This document shows positions 1 to 10,101 of a DNA stretch of 64,000 bases, piece after piece. Source of the stretch: Nymphaea colorata (taxonomy: Eukaryota > Streptophyta > Magnoliopsida > Nymphaeales > Nymphaeaceae); contig NC_045146.1 of the NCBI RefSeq assembly GCF_008831285.2, positions 11,110,972-11,174,971 of the forward strand. Reading direction: 5' to 3'. The position numbers and the translations under genes were made by a program. Numbering within the stretch: position 1 is the stretch's first letter; every line of letters starts with the position of its first letter. The notes under the pieces were generated by a model. That model was not told the origin of the DNA. It saw nothing but the letters and a program-made list of their open reading frames with translations, and did not search any database.

Positions 1-1697
1 ACTTGTCTATGGTAAAAATATACACAGAAACGGTTCAGGAACGCTTCCAAAACTCAGTGCCGCTTCACTCTGATTTGGTTGCACCCTTGATTTATTTGCA
101 CTGAAATTTATCATGGACACAGAAAAGTAATTATCCATGTATCACTTTATGCTATGAGCAGATGCTTGATTGTGCTCATGCCAATAAGAGCTCCCTCCAC
201 TTGGCTAACGGATTGGACTTGCAAGCTGACGGAGGTAAACACTCGATACCTGTAGTGTGGGGTCTTTGGCATAATTTGGTAAACGCCTGCTTATGGTTCA
301 GAAAAAGAAAGAGGCCTTCTTACTTCATATAGATGTTGATTAGCAATTGTTACACCGGGATCTACGTTCACTGGAATTGGTAATGGCCTTTCACAATTAC
401 ATGAAGTTTTTGCATGTTAAGGGTGCTTGTCAGTCGCTTATGGCTGATCATGGGCTGCGACTTTTGGTTCCACAGGTAACCTTCCAGGACTGAAGTTTTT
501 TTTACTCCAAAGCTTTAAATTGTCAAAGAGGTGATTATTATATATATGACAATGTTAGGCCATGTCCATGAGGGCCATGCAGTGGTTTCTTTGTTGTAAG
601 AACAATTGACATTTGGACCTGGGATCAAGCTTTACTGCATCTAGTTTTTCTAAAGTATGGTATGTATTTGACCTTGCTGAGAATTTTAAGACTGTTTACC
701 TGCCATTATGTGACTTCATGCTTTTATTCCACTTTTAATGTAGTGTGACGTGGATTGAATTAGATGAATGTCCCCTGTGAGACTCGAGCTCTTCCTGGAA
801 TTGACACTTGACCTAATATCCTCTTAACTGAATCGACCTGAAATTCAGGTTTCCGGAGCCAAAGTTTTCATTTGAGGAGCCAAAGCTTTCATTTATCAGG
901 TCAGTAGGAGGGTTGCAAGGCAAGTACAGTTCAAATAATCTATAGGCACAGAAAATTTGATTCAGATGGGATTTTGTAGGCAAGGGATGAAAAAGTATAA
1001 TATCATATCAGAAAAAGAATAATTTTATATCAGAATTCTTTGCATTTGCAGAACCTACTATGGTCGGTTATAAGGATGCGCCATGGGCTGAGCCAACTTA
1101 ATTTTTGCTTGAGCTTCGGATAAGTTCTGCTTCAACATTTTGCCTAAGCTTAAACAGCCGCCCCTGCTCATTTTTTAAAGAACATAAACCCCTACGAAAG
1201 GTCTAATTAAGCAGAGCATACGTCATTAGGCTTGCCAAACTATTCCTGCACAAATATTTATGGCGTCCTATTTTATGGAAAGTTCCCTCAAAAATAACTT
1301 CTGGCCGTGCTCTAATTCAAAATATTTACTTGCTGCTTAATACATTACAATTAAGCCGTCAAACTAACGTATTTGAAACTTAATTAACCCATTAAAATTT
1401 GAGCATTTTTTTGTAATTTCTTTTTTTATTGAAAAACTAAGGTTAGGCAAAACTTTAATGCATTATGCTAAGAGATAAATTATAATATCTAGAAAATATA
1501 GCAGCACGTACAGCACAAGACAAGTTGCCTTCACAGTGACCAAACTCCTTGGATGGTGGTGGTAGAATCAAATTCTTTCTCATGAGGGTAGCGATTAAGG
1601 GCTCGATCAAGAGATTCTGAAACCAAGTCAGGCACCTGACTTGCACATTCGAGCATGGTTTTTGGAAGCTAAAATTTAACATGGTTTTAACATTTTC
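1..1697. other. Left-edge DNA, no confident gene
   Basis: A+T-rich sequence up to the first retrotransposon. I recognise no complete gene. The one exon-like stretch (302-475) has its own entry. Another short candidate at 162-234, preceded by AG and followed by GTAAAC, does not join to it in phase. The rest (480-1697) is stop-rich in all frames and shows no terminal repeats that I could pair. Confidence 0.5.
302..475 (+). pseudogene. Exon-like stretch with one stop, unidentified
   Basis: The stretch is preceded by a CAG acceptor-like triplet and followed by GTAACC. It is exactly 58 codons long and reads as plausible protein (for example LRSLELVMAFHNYMKF) apart from one TAG at codon 14. That stop could come from a CAG codon by one C-to-T change. 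I do not recognise the family. It may be a decayed exon of a gene extending beyond the left edge, or chance. A homology search with the 58 codons would decide. Confidence 0.25.
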
Positions 1698-1991
1698 TGT
1701 TAAGAAATGAAGCGGTATGGGTCTGGATCTAGATCCAGTTCCATATGACTTAACACATGACCTCTTTTTATGCTTGGACGCCTCAATAATGGCAGTCTTC
1801 TAATATTGTCTATTATGTGGGGTATTTTAGTTCTAATGCAATTATGTTTGATAAATAAGAGATTAGGGTTAGGAGGCAGTTTTTTCTTTCCACGGCTCCA
1901 ACCATTCCAGCACTTCTTCTCCAACTATGTTTTCCAGTAAATACAATATGTGGTTTATCATCCATACGTTGGATATTCTCATTTCTAATAT
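1698..1991 (+). repeat. 5' LTR of the outer copia element
   Basis: Matches 14803-15096 along its whole length with many substitutions. It begins TGTTAAGAAATGAAGC; the other copy begins TGTTAACAAATGAAGC. Both end near CATCCATACGTTGGATA and a T-rich tail. TTTTC precedes it. A primer binding site resembling the 3' end of initiator tRNA-Met begins at about 1991, with one mismatch region (CAAGGCC instead of CAGAGCC). Confidence 0.88.
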
Positions 1992-2003
1992 GGTATCAAG
2001 GCC

Positions 2004-3353
2004 ACTTGGCTACCAAACTTTACCATCTGTTTCTCCATTTTTAAGAAATTAGTTTTTCTCTAGCCTTTGTTGGTTTTCTCTCATCCTGCAGAATTTTTTT
2101 GGTGTTCCCATCTTTTTATTTCTGCCGTTGTATCCATTTTTCTATTGCATACCATGCTGCATACATCTGTCATCTATTGAACCTCATGGTTCAGCGTCAT
2201 ATTACTGAATTATTTTGGTTGATGTCAACTTGATCTTCCCTTCTACAGCCTCATATTGCTTCTTGGTTCAGCGTCACATTTCTTGATGTCATCTCCTCTT
2301 GCTCTCTCAGTTTAGCGTCACTTTTGTTGCTTCTTATACAATTTGCTATTGTCTCTTTGTGATTAGTCTTGCTTACAAGGAATTGCATTAGAAACCTTAA
2401 AAAGGAAGGGAAACAGCTGCGGTTAAGCATTCAGGTTCTGACTTTCTGACATCGGACAGAACTTTGCCAACGTGTACCATCAGCTTGCTTTCCAAAAAAA
2501 GGGAAAATAAAACATCACACTTTACCTATCTTGCTGATTGATTGAGAGCCTCTTCGTTCTCCAAGCTGGTTATATATGCCATGTCGTGTAAGAATTTTTT
2601 GTACGCTATTTTAATCATGATGAAAAATGCCCATGATGAATATAAAAATATAAAAAGAAAACTTTTGTAGGACAAAAAAAGAAACAAAAAAAACAAAAGA
2701 TTTTGGGATTCTATAAAGGTAAAATGTGTCAGTTTGTATATGCATAAATATACCCATCTGAGCGACAAAAAATATCTTTGTTTTTTTTGTGCTGCTTATA
2801 GTGTTATCTCATACATCCGTTGTTATCTCATACATTTGTCATTATCTTATACTAATTATCTTATACTATTGTCTTTAGGTATAATATAACAACATGAGTA
2901 TAATAATAATAGATGTATGAGATAATAGGTAAGAGACGTTATGAGTTCATGATAATAACAAGGGACATGAGATAATGAGTATGAGATAATGACATGAGTA
3001 TGATAATGACAAGGGTATAAGATAATGCAGATGTATGATAATGATAAAGGGTAGATGTATGATAATGATAAAGGGTATGAGATAATGTATATGAAATAAT
3101 GGTCAGGATACAAAATAATGACAGTGGTATGAGATAATGACATATGTATAACAACATGACTAAAAGTATTCTTTGTTCACATGCAATGTATAAGCATTAA
3201 ATATGTATATTGATAGTAGAGTCCACATTCGACATATGCTCGTTATGTACACAAAGTAGCATACAAAACTTGATCTCCTTCATTCTTCTTATGTTTCTCA
3301 TAAATATTGTTGGTTTCTCTTTATCCTTGGTTTCTTAGTTTTTTATTCTCATT
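2004..3353 (+). other. Leader of the outer copia element, with ATGA/GATAAT repeat tract
   Basis: Untranslated or degenerate sequence between the primer binding site and the gag start. From about 2810 to 3170 it becomes a simple, loosely iterated tract built from GATAATGA and TATGAGATAATG motifs on the + strand. Open frames through this tract on the minus strand are translations of the repeat and not genes. Confidence 0.5.
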
Positions 3354-4260
3354 ATGGACATTCCCTCAAGTTCCGATCTATTGGCCAGCTTCCTAAGTCA
3401 GCTTGCTATTGAAAAGCTTACTCACTAATTTCTTGACTTGAAAGAGATGGATACTTCCATTTATGTGGAGTCAAGATCTGGTTGAGCATCTTGATTGTTC
3501 TGCTTCCGCACCATCACATTTTGTTGAGCAAGAAATAAAGGGCAAGATGGGGGTCACATCTTCCAAAACTACAAAAAATTTAGAATATATAGCTTAGAGA
3601 AAGCGTAATCAATATGCAATTGCTTATATCACACATGCACTTTCATAGGAGGTGTTGGCTACACTTTCAGATGACTACACATCAGCAGATTTATAAAAGC
3701 ACTTGGCTTAGACTTATTCTCAGATCCTAGATGCACAAATTTTATTCTTGAAAAAGGAATTCTAGAATCACAAAAAAATTCCATGACTATGATTATGGAA
3801 TACATAAGCTGCATGAAAGGAATTACCAATCACTTGGATGTTATTGGTAGTGCAGTTTTAAACACAAAGACATAGTGCAATAGTTCACCAATGGTTTAGG
3901 GCTCGATTTTGACATACTTACACCTGCCCTATAGTGCCTTCTTCAACTGCTTAGTTTTGAAGATCTTTAGACGAAACTTCTTCAATGTTATAGTACTATA
4001 AAGCAGAGGGTATAGGAAAAATGTTTTCACCATGAATTCTCATTCAGTGCTTGCTACAGAGGCCTCCACAAGATATGGACGAGGAACTAGAGGGTATTAA
4101 GGTGGGAGATGCCAAGGATGGTTTGGACAGGGAGGACATGACATTCTCCCTATGCCTAGCATTTTAGGTGTCTAGAATGTAGGAAATCAAAGAAGAGTGT
4201 CCACTTGCTTTCAATGTAATAAAAAGGGGCATATGAAAGCAAATTGTTGGTTCAATCCTT
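3354..4260 (+). pseudogene. copia gag remnant with CCHC zinc knuckle
   Basis: An ATG at 3354 opens a gag-like N-terminus (MDIPSSSDLLASF). The frame is soon broken by stops. Near the end (about 4206-4250) a retroviral-type zinc knuckle is legible: CFQCNKKGHMKANC, the CX2CX4HX4C pattern used by Gag to bind element RNA. In this family Gag forms the virus-like particle that packages the RNA. Here the many stops make it non-functional. Confidence 0.75.
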
Positions 4261-4379
4261 AATAAAAAGGAAATATGAATAAGGAGGAATGCAAATCAGT
4301 CAACGCTCAAGGCATAAAAGGGCTGCCTATAGAAATACAACAACTCTAATTGTCAGCCGTGTCACAAATGACGGTCAAA

Positions 4380-5560
4380 CAAAATGACTAACAAAATTGG
4401 CATGTTGATTCTGATGTTGCTGCACATGTTATGTCTCCTTATTCTAAAAAAGCAGGATAAGTTGGAAATGCATGTATCCTTATGTGTAAGCCTACATTCT
4501 CTTTCCCAATGTTTTTCTTGCTCCCAACATAAAAAAAGATATTGTGTTTGGTACTAAACTTACAAATGATATGAATTATTCTGTGGGATTTACCCCATCC
4601 TTTGTTTATGTTAAGGATTTTCAAACGAAAGAGACGCTTGCTGAAGGGGAAAGACGAAGAAACATATATATCTTCAAGAAGACGCCTTCTGTCCCAGTTC
4701 TTTAGTTGGAGCCATCCGTGTACTCTGCATTGTTGTCTTCATCCTTTAAGTCATCCTCTAATAGTTCATCTTCATTTGGGGTTTTTGAGTTTTGTCATTA
4801 TAATAAGCTAGATGTTTGGCATGGTTGTTTGAGTCATTATGGTTAGGGTATTATTGGAAAACTTGAGAGTGATCATCTTATTCCAACGTCTACTTAAAAA
4901 AAAAAAAAAACAATATAATGTTATAGTTGCAAACTTTGCAAGAGCTATGCACTTTTTTTTATGTCACTAATACAAGAGCTTCCAAACCATTTGAAATTGC
5001 CTGTTATGAGGTTTGGAGGTCTCATCTCTATTTCTTCTGTATATGGAAGTCGTTATTATGTGATCTTTAATGACTCATATTTCCGATATACCTAGACATA
5101 TTTCCTAAAACATAAACATGAAGTATTTCCAATTTTCCACCTTTCTATTCTATGGTCAGATCCAAGTTTTCTTGTAATGTTTTGCATTTGCAATGTAATG
5201 GTGGAGGAGAGTATACATCAAATGATTATACTATTTTTTCTAGAATAATGGTATAAGTTGACAAATTTTTTACTCATGTACTCCACACCAAAATGGAGTC
5301 ACAAAAATAAAACAAAGGCATGTAGTAGAAAGTATCATGAGCATGCTTCATGACAGTCATTAACCATTAATATATAGACAAAAGACTTCAGTTCACATTA
5401 TAAATCGTCTTCGTATGACTCTTTACAAGTCACCATACTATGTCTTGTTTGGGTCACATCCCCCTTATGAAGAGTTACATATCTTTGGTTGTATCTGTCA
5501 TGTGCATATTGTTCCAATTCCAAAAAATAACATTTCATGCTAAGGCAGCTAAGTGTAAAT
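4380..5560 (+). pseudogene. copia protease and integrase remnant
   Basis: A protease active-site relic appears near 4405-4430 as WHVDSDVAAHVM, where copia proteases have DSG; the glycine is lost. A pre-integrase zinc-finger relic (VWHGCLSHYG) lies near 4815-4845. The integrase core end is recognisable near 5280-5340 (HTPQNGVTKIK, from the TPQQNGVAERK consensus). All three are separated by stops and frameshifts. The usual linker between integrase and reverse transcriptase is missing around 5560-5630, so part of the polyprotein was deleted. Confidence 0.7.
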
Positions 5561-5599
5561 TTGTTGGATATGTTGATAGTATAGGATCATAACGCCTAA

Positions 5600-5800
5600 T
5601 GGAAGTATTGATAGATATAAAGCTCCATGGCCCAAAGGAAAAAATGTGGTTGGCTCAAGGGAAGTCCATAAAGTAAAATATAAACCTAATGGAAGTATCA
5701 ATTGATATAAAGCTCGACTGGTGGCTCAGAGATTCACATTGTATTATGGAGAGGAATATAATGAGAATTTTTGTCCAATAGGGCAAACATGCACTATTTG
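5600..5800 (+). pseudogene. copia reverse transcriptase, N-terminal part
   Basis: The start of the reverse transcriptase domain is readable: GKNVVGSREVHKVKYKPNGS, then YKARLVAQRFT and EEYNENFCPI. These match the conserved copia block before the catalytic palm. A short stretch around GSI.RYKA is repeated just upstream (about 5598-5630), which suggests a local rearrangement. The domain is cut at 5800 by the TRIM and resumes at 6213. Confidence 0.7.
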
Positions 5801-6207
5801 TGTAACACCTCAGAAGTTTAGTCCTGTATCGAAGACTGTGAAGGATTTTCAAGGGTTTATAAAGGGAGGCCATTAATGAGATAATTGTCCTGGTTCCTAT
5901 CCTTTTAAAGGCTGGAGCCAAAATTGCTAGGAGGCGGGTTGGGATCCGTTGAACCAGAGACCCAAGTGCAGGAGTGGTCGGGTTGTTATAGTGGTATCAG
6001 AGCAGTTTTAACACTCGGATCTGGGGTCCCACACGCGCGGACGCATGTGCCTTAAGGGGGTAGATTGTAACACCACAGAAGTTTAGTCATGTATCGAAGA
6101 TTGTGAGGGATCTTCAAGGGCTTATAAAGGGAGCCAAAATTGCTTGGAGGCGGGTTGGGATCCATCGAACCAGAAGCCCGAGCCCAAAAGTTGGTCGGGT
6201 TGTTATA
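5801..6207 (+). mobile_element. TRIM (miniature LTR retrotransposon), 407 bp
   Basis: Two direct repeats beginning TGTAACACC (5801-5990 and 6066-6207) flank a 75-bp core. The core starts with TGGTATCAGAGC, complementary to initiator tRNA-Met, and ends with the purine tract AAGGGGGTAGA. There is no coding capacity. The 5-bp duplication ATTTG flanks the unit exactly (5796-5800 and 6208-6212). The right LTR lacks 48 bp present in the left, with GGAG-type microhomology at the break. This is the layout of terminal-repeat retrotransposons in miniature, which depend on other elements for movement. It sits inside the copia reverse transcriptase, so it inserted later. I do not assign a named family. 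Confidence 0.9.
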
Positions 6208-6212
6208 ATTTG

Positions 6213-6885
6213 CATTATTACATCTATAGCCATTGATCGATGATGGAAGCTTAGTTCGGTGGATGTGAAAATGCATTTTTACATGGTGATTTAATGAAGG
6301 AGGTGTATATGGAACAACCCACCAGATATGTTGAGAAGGATCCTACTACATGGATATGTAGACTCGAAAAATCCTTGTATGGCTTGAAGCAAATGTTCCG
6401 TTGTTGGTTTAACAATTTTTTTTTACATATAAAAAGGTATGGTTTTAGGAGGTACTCTCTTAATCATTATTTTTTCATTTATCAAAAAAAGAATGTCACT
6501 ACTCTTCTTTTTATATATGTGGATGACAGTGTGTTGACTCAAATTTTTGAGGAACATGTCTCTACAATAAATGGATATTTATTGAAGGTCTTCAAAATGA
6601 AAGACTTCACAGAATTGAGAAATTTTCTAAATCTTTATGTTGATAGGGAAGATGAGAGGTTAACAGTTATGCAACGTAAGTATATTGTTAAAAAGAGCAA
6701 AAATGTCTAATTGCAATCCAGTTAATACTCCAAGTGTACTGCATCAAAGATTTAAGTGCCGACGATCGAGGGCCTTGTGCTGATCCTGCTAGGCAGTGGA
6801 GTTTGGTAGGTATATTAAAGTACCTTACTTTTACTAGACATGATATTGTTTATGTAGTTGATCATGTATCTCAATTATGTGTCTC
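6213..6885 (+). pseudogene. copia reverse transcriptase, catalytic part
   Basis: Continues the domain after the TRIM. GCENAFLHGDLMKEVYMEQP (about 6257-6320) corresponds to the conserved DVKNAFLHGDL block, with DVK changed. WICRLEKSLYGLKQ follows, then the catalytic YVDD near 6518-6530. From 6294 to 6710 the frame is open for 138 codons. It then shifts and resumes as the conserved RHDIVYVVDHVSQ block until the Harbinger-like insertion at 6889. Confidence 0.8.
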
Positions 6886-6888
6886 TAA

Positions 6889-7125
6889 GGGCCCGTTTGA
6901 TGCACAAGAAGAATTTAACATGGTAAATTTACCATGGTAAATTTTTCAGGAAAAATTTACAAGATGAAATTTCTCCCTCTTTCAATTTAAGGTCATTTTT
7001 TATTGCACAGGAAGAATTTAACGTGGTAAATTTAACCCTGTTTGATGCACAGGAAAAATTTAACGTGGTAAATTTAACACTGTTTGATACACAAGAAGAA
7101 TTTAATGTGGTAAATGTTGTTTAGT
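6889..7125 (+). repeat. Iterated left terminus of the Harbinger-like element
   Basis: The terminal motif GTTTGATGCACAAG and the adjoining AATTTAACATGGTAAATTT recur at about 7038-7079 and 7080-7120 with a 42-bp period, and partially near 7005-7035. Short AATTTAACGTGGTAAATTT copies are near-palindromic. In related elements such subterminal iterations bind transposase; here that role is inferred. Confidence 0.65.
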
Positions 7126-7277
7126 AGAGTATAAAACATTCCAACGCGTGAGAAATACATGGATAATTTTATTTAGTTGATTTAAATACAATACATTTAC
7201 ATTTCAAGACCAACAAGTGGACCCTTTTGAACATATCTACAATTTCAGATTTGTGAAATAAAATAAACTGAACCGAT

Positions 7278-7422
7278 GACCTACTTGGCTTGAACACCTC
7301 TTGGCTTGAATATCATACATTCTCTTAACAGCAGCCTTAATCTTCTTTTTATCTGCCCTAACTTCACTGCTTTTGCTGCCTTCAAAGTCTGAGCCTTCAC
7401 ATCAGGTTTCTTAGCAGGAGCT
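7278..7422 (-). pseudogene. RPL23A: Captured ribosomal protein uL23 (RPL23A) gene fragment
   Basis: Read on the minus strand, the fragment encodes APAKKPDVKAQTLKAAKAVK, which resembles the lysine-rich N-terminus of plant RPL23A. After a frame change it gives ADKKKIKAAVKRMYDIQAKR, matching the C-terminal block ADKKKIKDAVKKMYDIQ of the same protein. The central RNA-binding body is absent. The N-terminal part is preceded by a plausible acceptor (TGCGTACAG), and further upstream (about 7570-7585) GCTCCTGC recurs before a GTATGT donor-like site. The fragment lies wholly inside the Harbinger-like element, outside the hAT, so it is a transduplicated and rearranged host piece that cannot make uL23. 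Confidence 0.75.
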
Positions 7423-7739
7423 GTACGCAGAAATTTCAAATTACCAGCAAGGAACATGAAGTAGAGAGAGACACAAGCTATAACTAGTATACTACAAACT
7501 TAAACTATACGATATGTAGTGTAAATAAATGAATTGCACATCAACTCAGAAACAACGTGGACATACTTTTTGCAGGAGCAATTCTATCGCAAATTGGCTA
7601 CCTCAGAAGTGCTACCTGCAAAAGGGCAACAGGTTACGATTTTAACAAATTATAAACATAAGATCAGACACACAAAAAGATTTCAATAAAAATTGTTCAA
7701 CTAGAGATTACAAACTTGAACTGCAATTAAGCCTGGGCA

Positions 7740-7900
7740 CCGGGCCGCCGCCGGGTACCCGGTACCTGGCCCGACTCGGGCCCGGGCCCGGGCCTTGCTT
7801 TTATAGTAGTCGGCCCGTTAGTTACCGGGCTCGGCCCGGCCCGGTAACTAACGGGCCGGGCGCGGGCCAACCGCTTTGATTGGCGGTGGCCCGCGAAGCC
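7740..7900. repeat. G+C-rich subterminal region, left end of hAT
   Basis: Dense CCGGGC/GCCCGG motifs with local palindromes (CGGGTACCCGG, GGGCCCGGGCCC), followed by a run of about 20 T residues (7903-7922). The counterpart lies at 12957-13120. In hAT elements subterminal motifs are transposase binding sites. The composition contrasts sharply with the A+T-rich surroundings. Confidence 0.6.
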
Positions 7901-7989
7901 CGTTTTTTTTTTTTTTTTTTTTAATGAACTTCGTTACTCGTTAGTCGTTAGGGACCTAGGGTTAAATAAAAATGAACTTGAGCTTAGAG

Positions 7990-9025
7990 AGTTAGGGTTT
8001 ACCTTTCGACCTTCCGTCATCGCTGTCGCCCGTCGAGACTCGAGAGATTGCATTTGCGGCATGGCCTCCTCTTCACCCATCGGCTGCTCCTCCGGTCGTC
8101 GCCGTCACCATCGGCTGCCTTCTCCGGTGACCGTGTGCCGACTGCCGTGAAGATCTTCAAAGCTCGTCTGGAAGCCTGCTTCAAAAGGGATTGTTTAAGA
8201 AGGCGCTAGAGCTCTTCGTGTTCTGCGAAGCTTTTGTTCCTCTCATCGTCTTCTTCACCAACGGATTGGCTCTGAGATTTTCACCGCCTGTAGGTTCGTC
8301 TCCTTCCCCCTTGATTTCCTTTGTTTTTTTGTTTTGCTGCTTTGCATGGTCGTGTTTTTTAAGGGCGCCTGTATGGTCGTCTCCTTCCCCCCTGATTTTC
8401 ACCGCCTGTATGGTCGTGCTTCCTTAAAAAAGATGCCCTAGCCCCATATCATAAGTTATGGGGTGTATCGGCCTTATTGTCTGACACGGCAGCCATATCG
8501 TAAGATATGGTGAATGACACGGGCCTGTGTTGTGGAATGCTCCAAATTTGCCTATTCGTTGTTCTATTTGTTAATAGATAATATACTATAGTATTGATTA
8601 CTTTTGAAGTGGTTTGACCAGTCAATCAGAAAAGGCATGTATTCAGATTTAGACAATTTACCTGTTACTTTTATGGTAGTTGCCCATTGGGATTTCTGGA
8701 ATTTAAGTTCTGTTCTCAGAAAAGCGCTTCTATGGATGAACAGTTTTCCAAAATCAATTTCAGCCCTCACTGTCTCATTGGCTGCCTTAGCAGTACTTCT
8801 GGTTCTTTCTTCATCTCTTTCGACTATTGTATCAGTTAGTTCAACATTTCAAGGCTATTTTAATGGTCTATATGGTGATAGAGAAGCACAATTTGGGTAT
8901 CTTGGTAAGCAGACTGTCATAAAGAATGATAAAGAAGAAAGCCATCGTATCCTTCATAGAAAGGGCGGTTCTGGTTCAAGCAACTTTCTGTTACTGCACC
9001 ATTGGGTTCTAATGACAGATTGAGC
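7990..9025 (+). other. hAT 5' region upstream of the transposase
   Basis: Between the left end and the first candidate coding exon lies a C+T-rich leader (8000-8170), then A+T-rich sequence. An open frame at 8604-9023 (139 codons, with a hydrophobic stretch ALTVSLAALAVLLVL) matches nothing I know. It ends out of frame with the transposase, so I treat it as non-coding or an unassigned passenger. Paired CATATC..TAAG..ATATGG motifs at 8440-8510 form short inverted repeats. Confidence 0.35.
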
Positions 9026-9125
9026 ATGACTGTGAAGAATGAGAACAACAGCTTAGGTTCTATACATGGTTCTATGACATCAGACATTGACAATACTTTA
9101 TCAGCAAATGTTATCAATGGCTCGG
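9026..9125 (+). pseudogene. hAT transposase, candidate first coding exon
   Basis: From an ATG at 9026 the frame reads MTVKNENNSLGSIHGS and on to NVINGS, then meets a good donor (CGG, then GTATGT) at 9126. Joining to the acceptor after 10101 (TTATGTCAG) leaves phase 1 and continues in frame into MSHGMSDKEY, which precedes the BED finger. The in-frame join is the evidence for the intron. No transcript is available, and an upstream start cannot be excluded. Confidence 0.5.
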
Positions 9126-10101
9126 GTATGTGCAATTATGTGACTGAAATGACTACCACTTGTATTGGTATACTGCGTCTAGTTGCTTCAGAATGAGCAT
9201 GCTGGTTTGTGAAATTATTGACCTAGGGGAATCTTTCAAATTTTGTGGTGTATGCTTCATGTTTCTTCCAAATGGTTCTTTTTTTGTTACCAAGTCATAC
9301 TTTTTCCTTGTTATAAAGGACTTACGTATGTTTTGCACAATGTTTATTGTATCCTTACAATCTGAAAAATGTTTTGAGACTAAGAATCACATTCTACTTC
9401 TGGCTTGTTCTTAGTCTCTTATGTTTGGCGCCTGTGGCATGATACTGGCTTGTTAAGATAATAGCTACTTTGTGGTTTATCTTTGTTGGACATATATCGC
9501 TCTTTTCCAAAAGTTAAATTATATTTGCCTTCAGTCGTAGCTCTTTTCTCCTTTCTATTTTCTGTTTACATATTCAACAGAATCACACTTATATGTCACT
9601 GGTGGTTTATTCTTCAGGATACTGCGATCTATACCACGGCAAATGGTTTTTTGACCCCACTGGACCACTATATATATTGCATTCATTTTCTGCAATGTTT
9701 GAGCTACTTGATATTTGATTTATTGTATTCATAAATGTATGAGGTAATCCATTTTCAGATACCAGCTATTAACAATGGTAGAAGTTTTTAAGACAGAAAA
9801 AATCAATCGGCAGGAGTGAATAGATGTTAAAAATTGCTGAAGAAAAGATCTCTAATTGGCTAGATTTAATATATTAAAAAAGTGTATGCTTCAAATTTAG
9901 TGATAGCTTCAATTTTTTTAAGGTCAAATTTAGTGATATTATGTTCTTCTACTAGTTAGTTTCTTCATAATTGCCTGCTTTTAACTATGTCATTAATTCT
10001 GATTAAGTTATTTCTATATTAATGAAATTACGCATTGTGCATCTTAATGGTCCTTTTTATTGTTTTGGTTATTTACATGTGTCATTTCAACTTTATGTCA
10101 G

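Noticed and set aside
2856-3157. Minus-strand frames of 72 and 95 codons
   Set aside because: Translations of the simple ATGA/GATAAT repeat (Ser-Tyr-His-Leu periodic), not genes.
2810-3170. Repeated ATGA/GATAAT tract as a CRISPR-like or satellite array
   Set aside because: No constant spacer length or conserved repeat unit; it is a loose simple-sequence tract.
5992-6003. TGGTATCAGAGC motifs (also at 33172-33184 and 46675-46686) as possible tRNA genes
   Set aside because: They are isolated primer binding sites beside LTRs, without cloverleaf arms.
8604-9023. 139-codon frame in the hAT 5' region as a gene
   Set aside because: Hydrophobic but unrecognised and out of frame with the transposase exons; kept only as an unassigned stretch.
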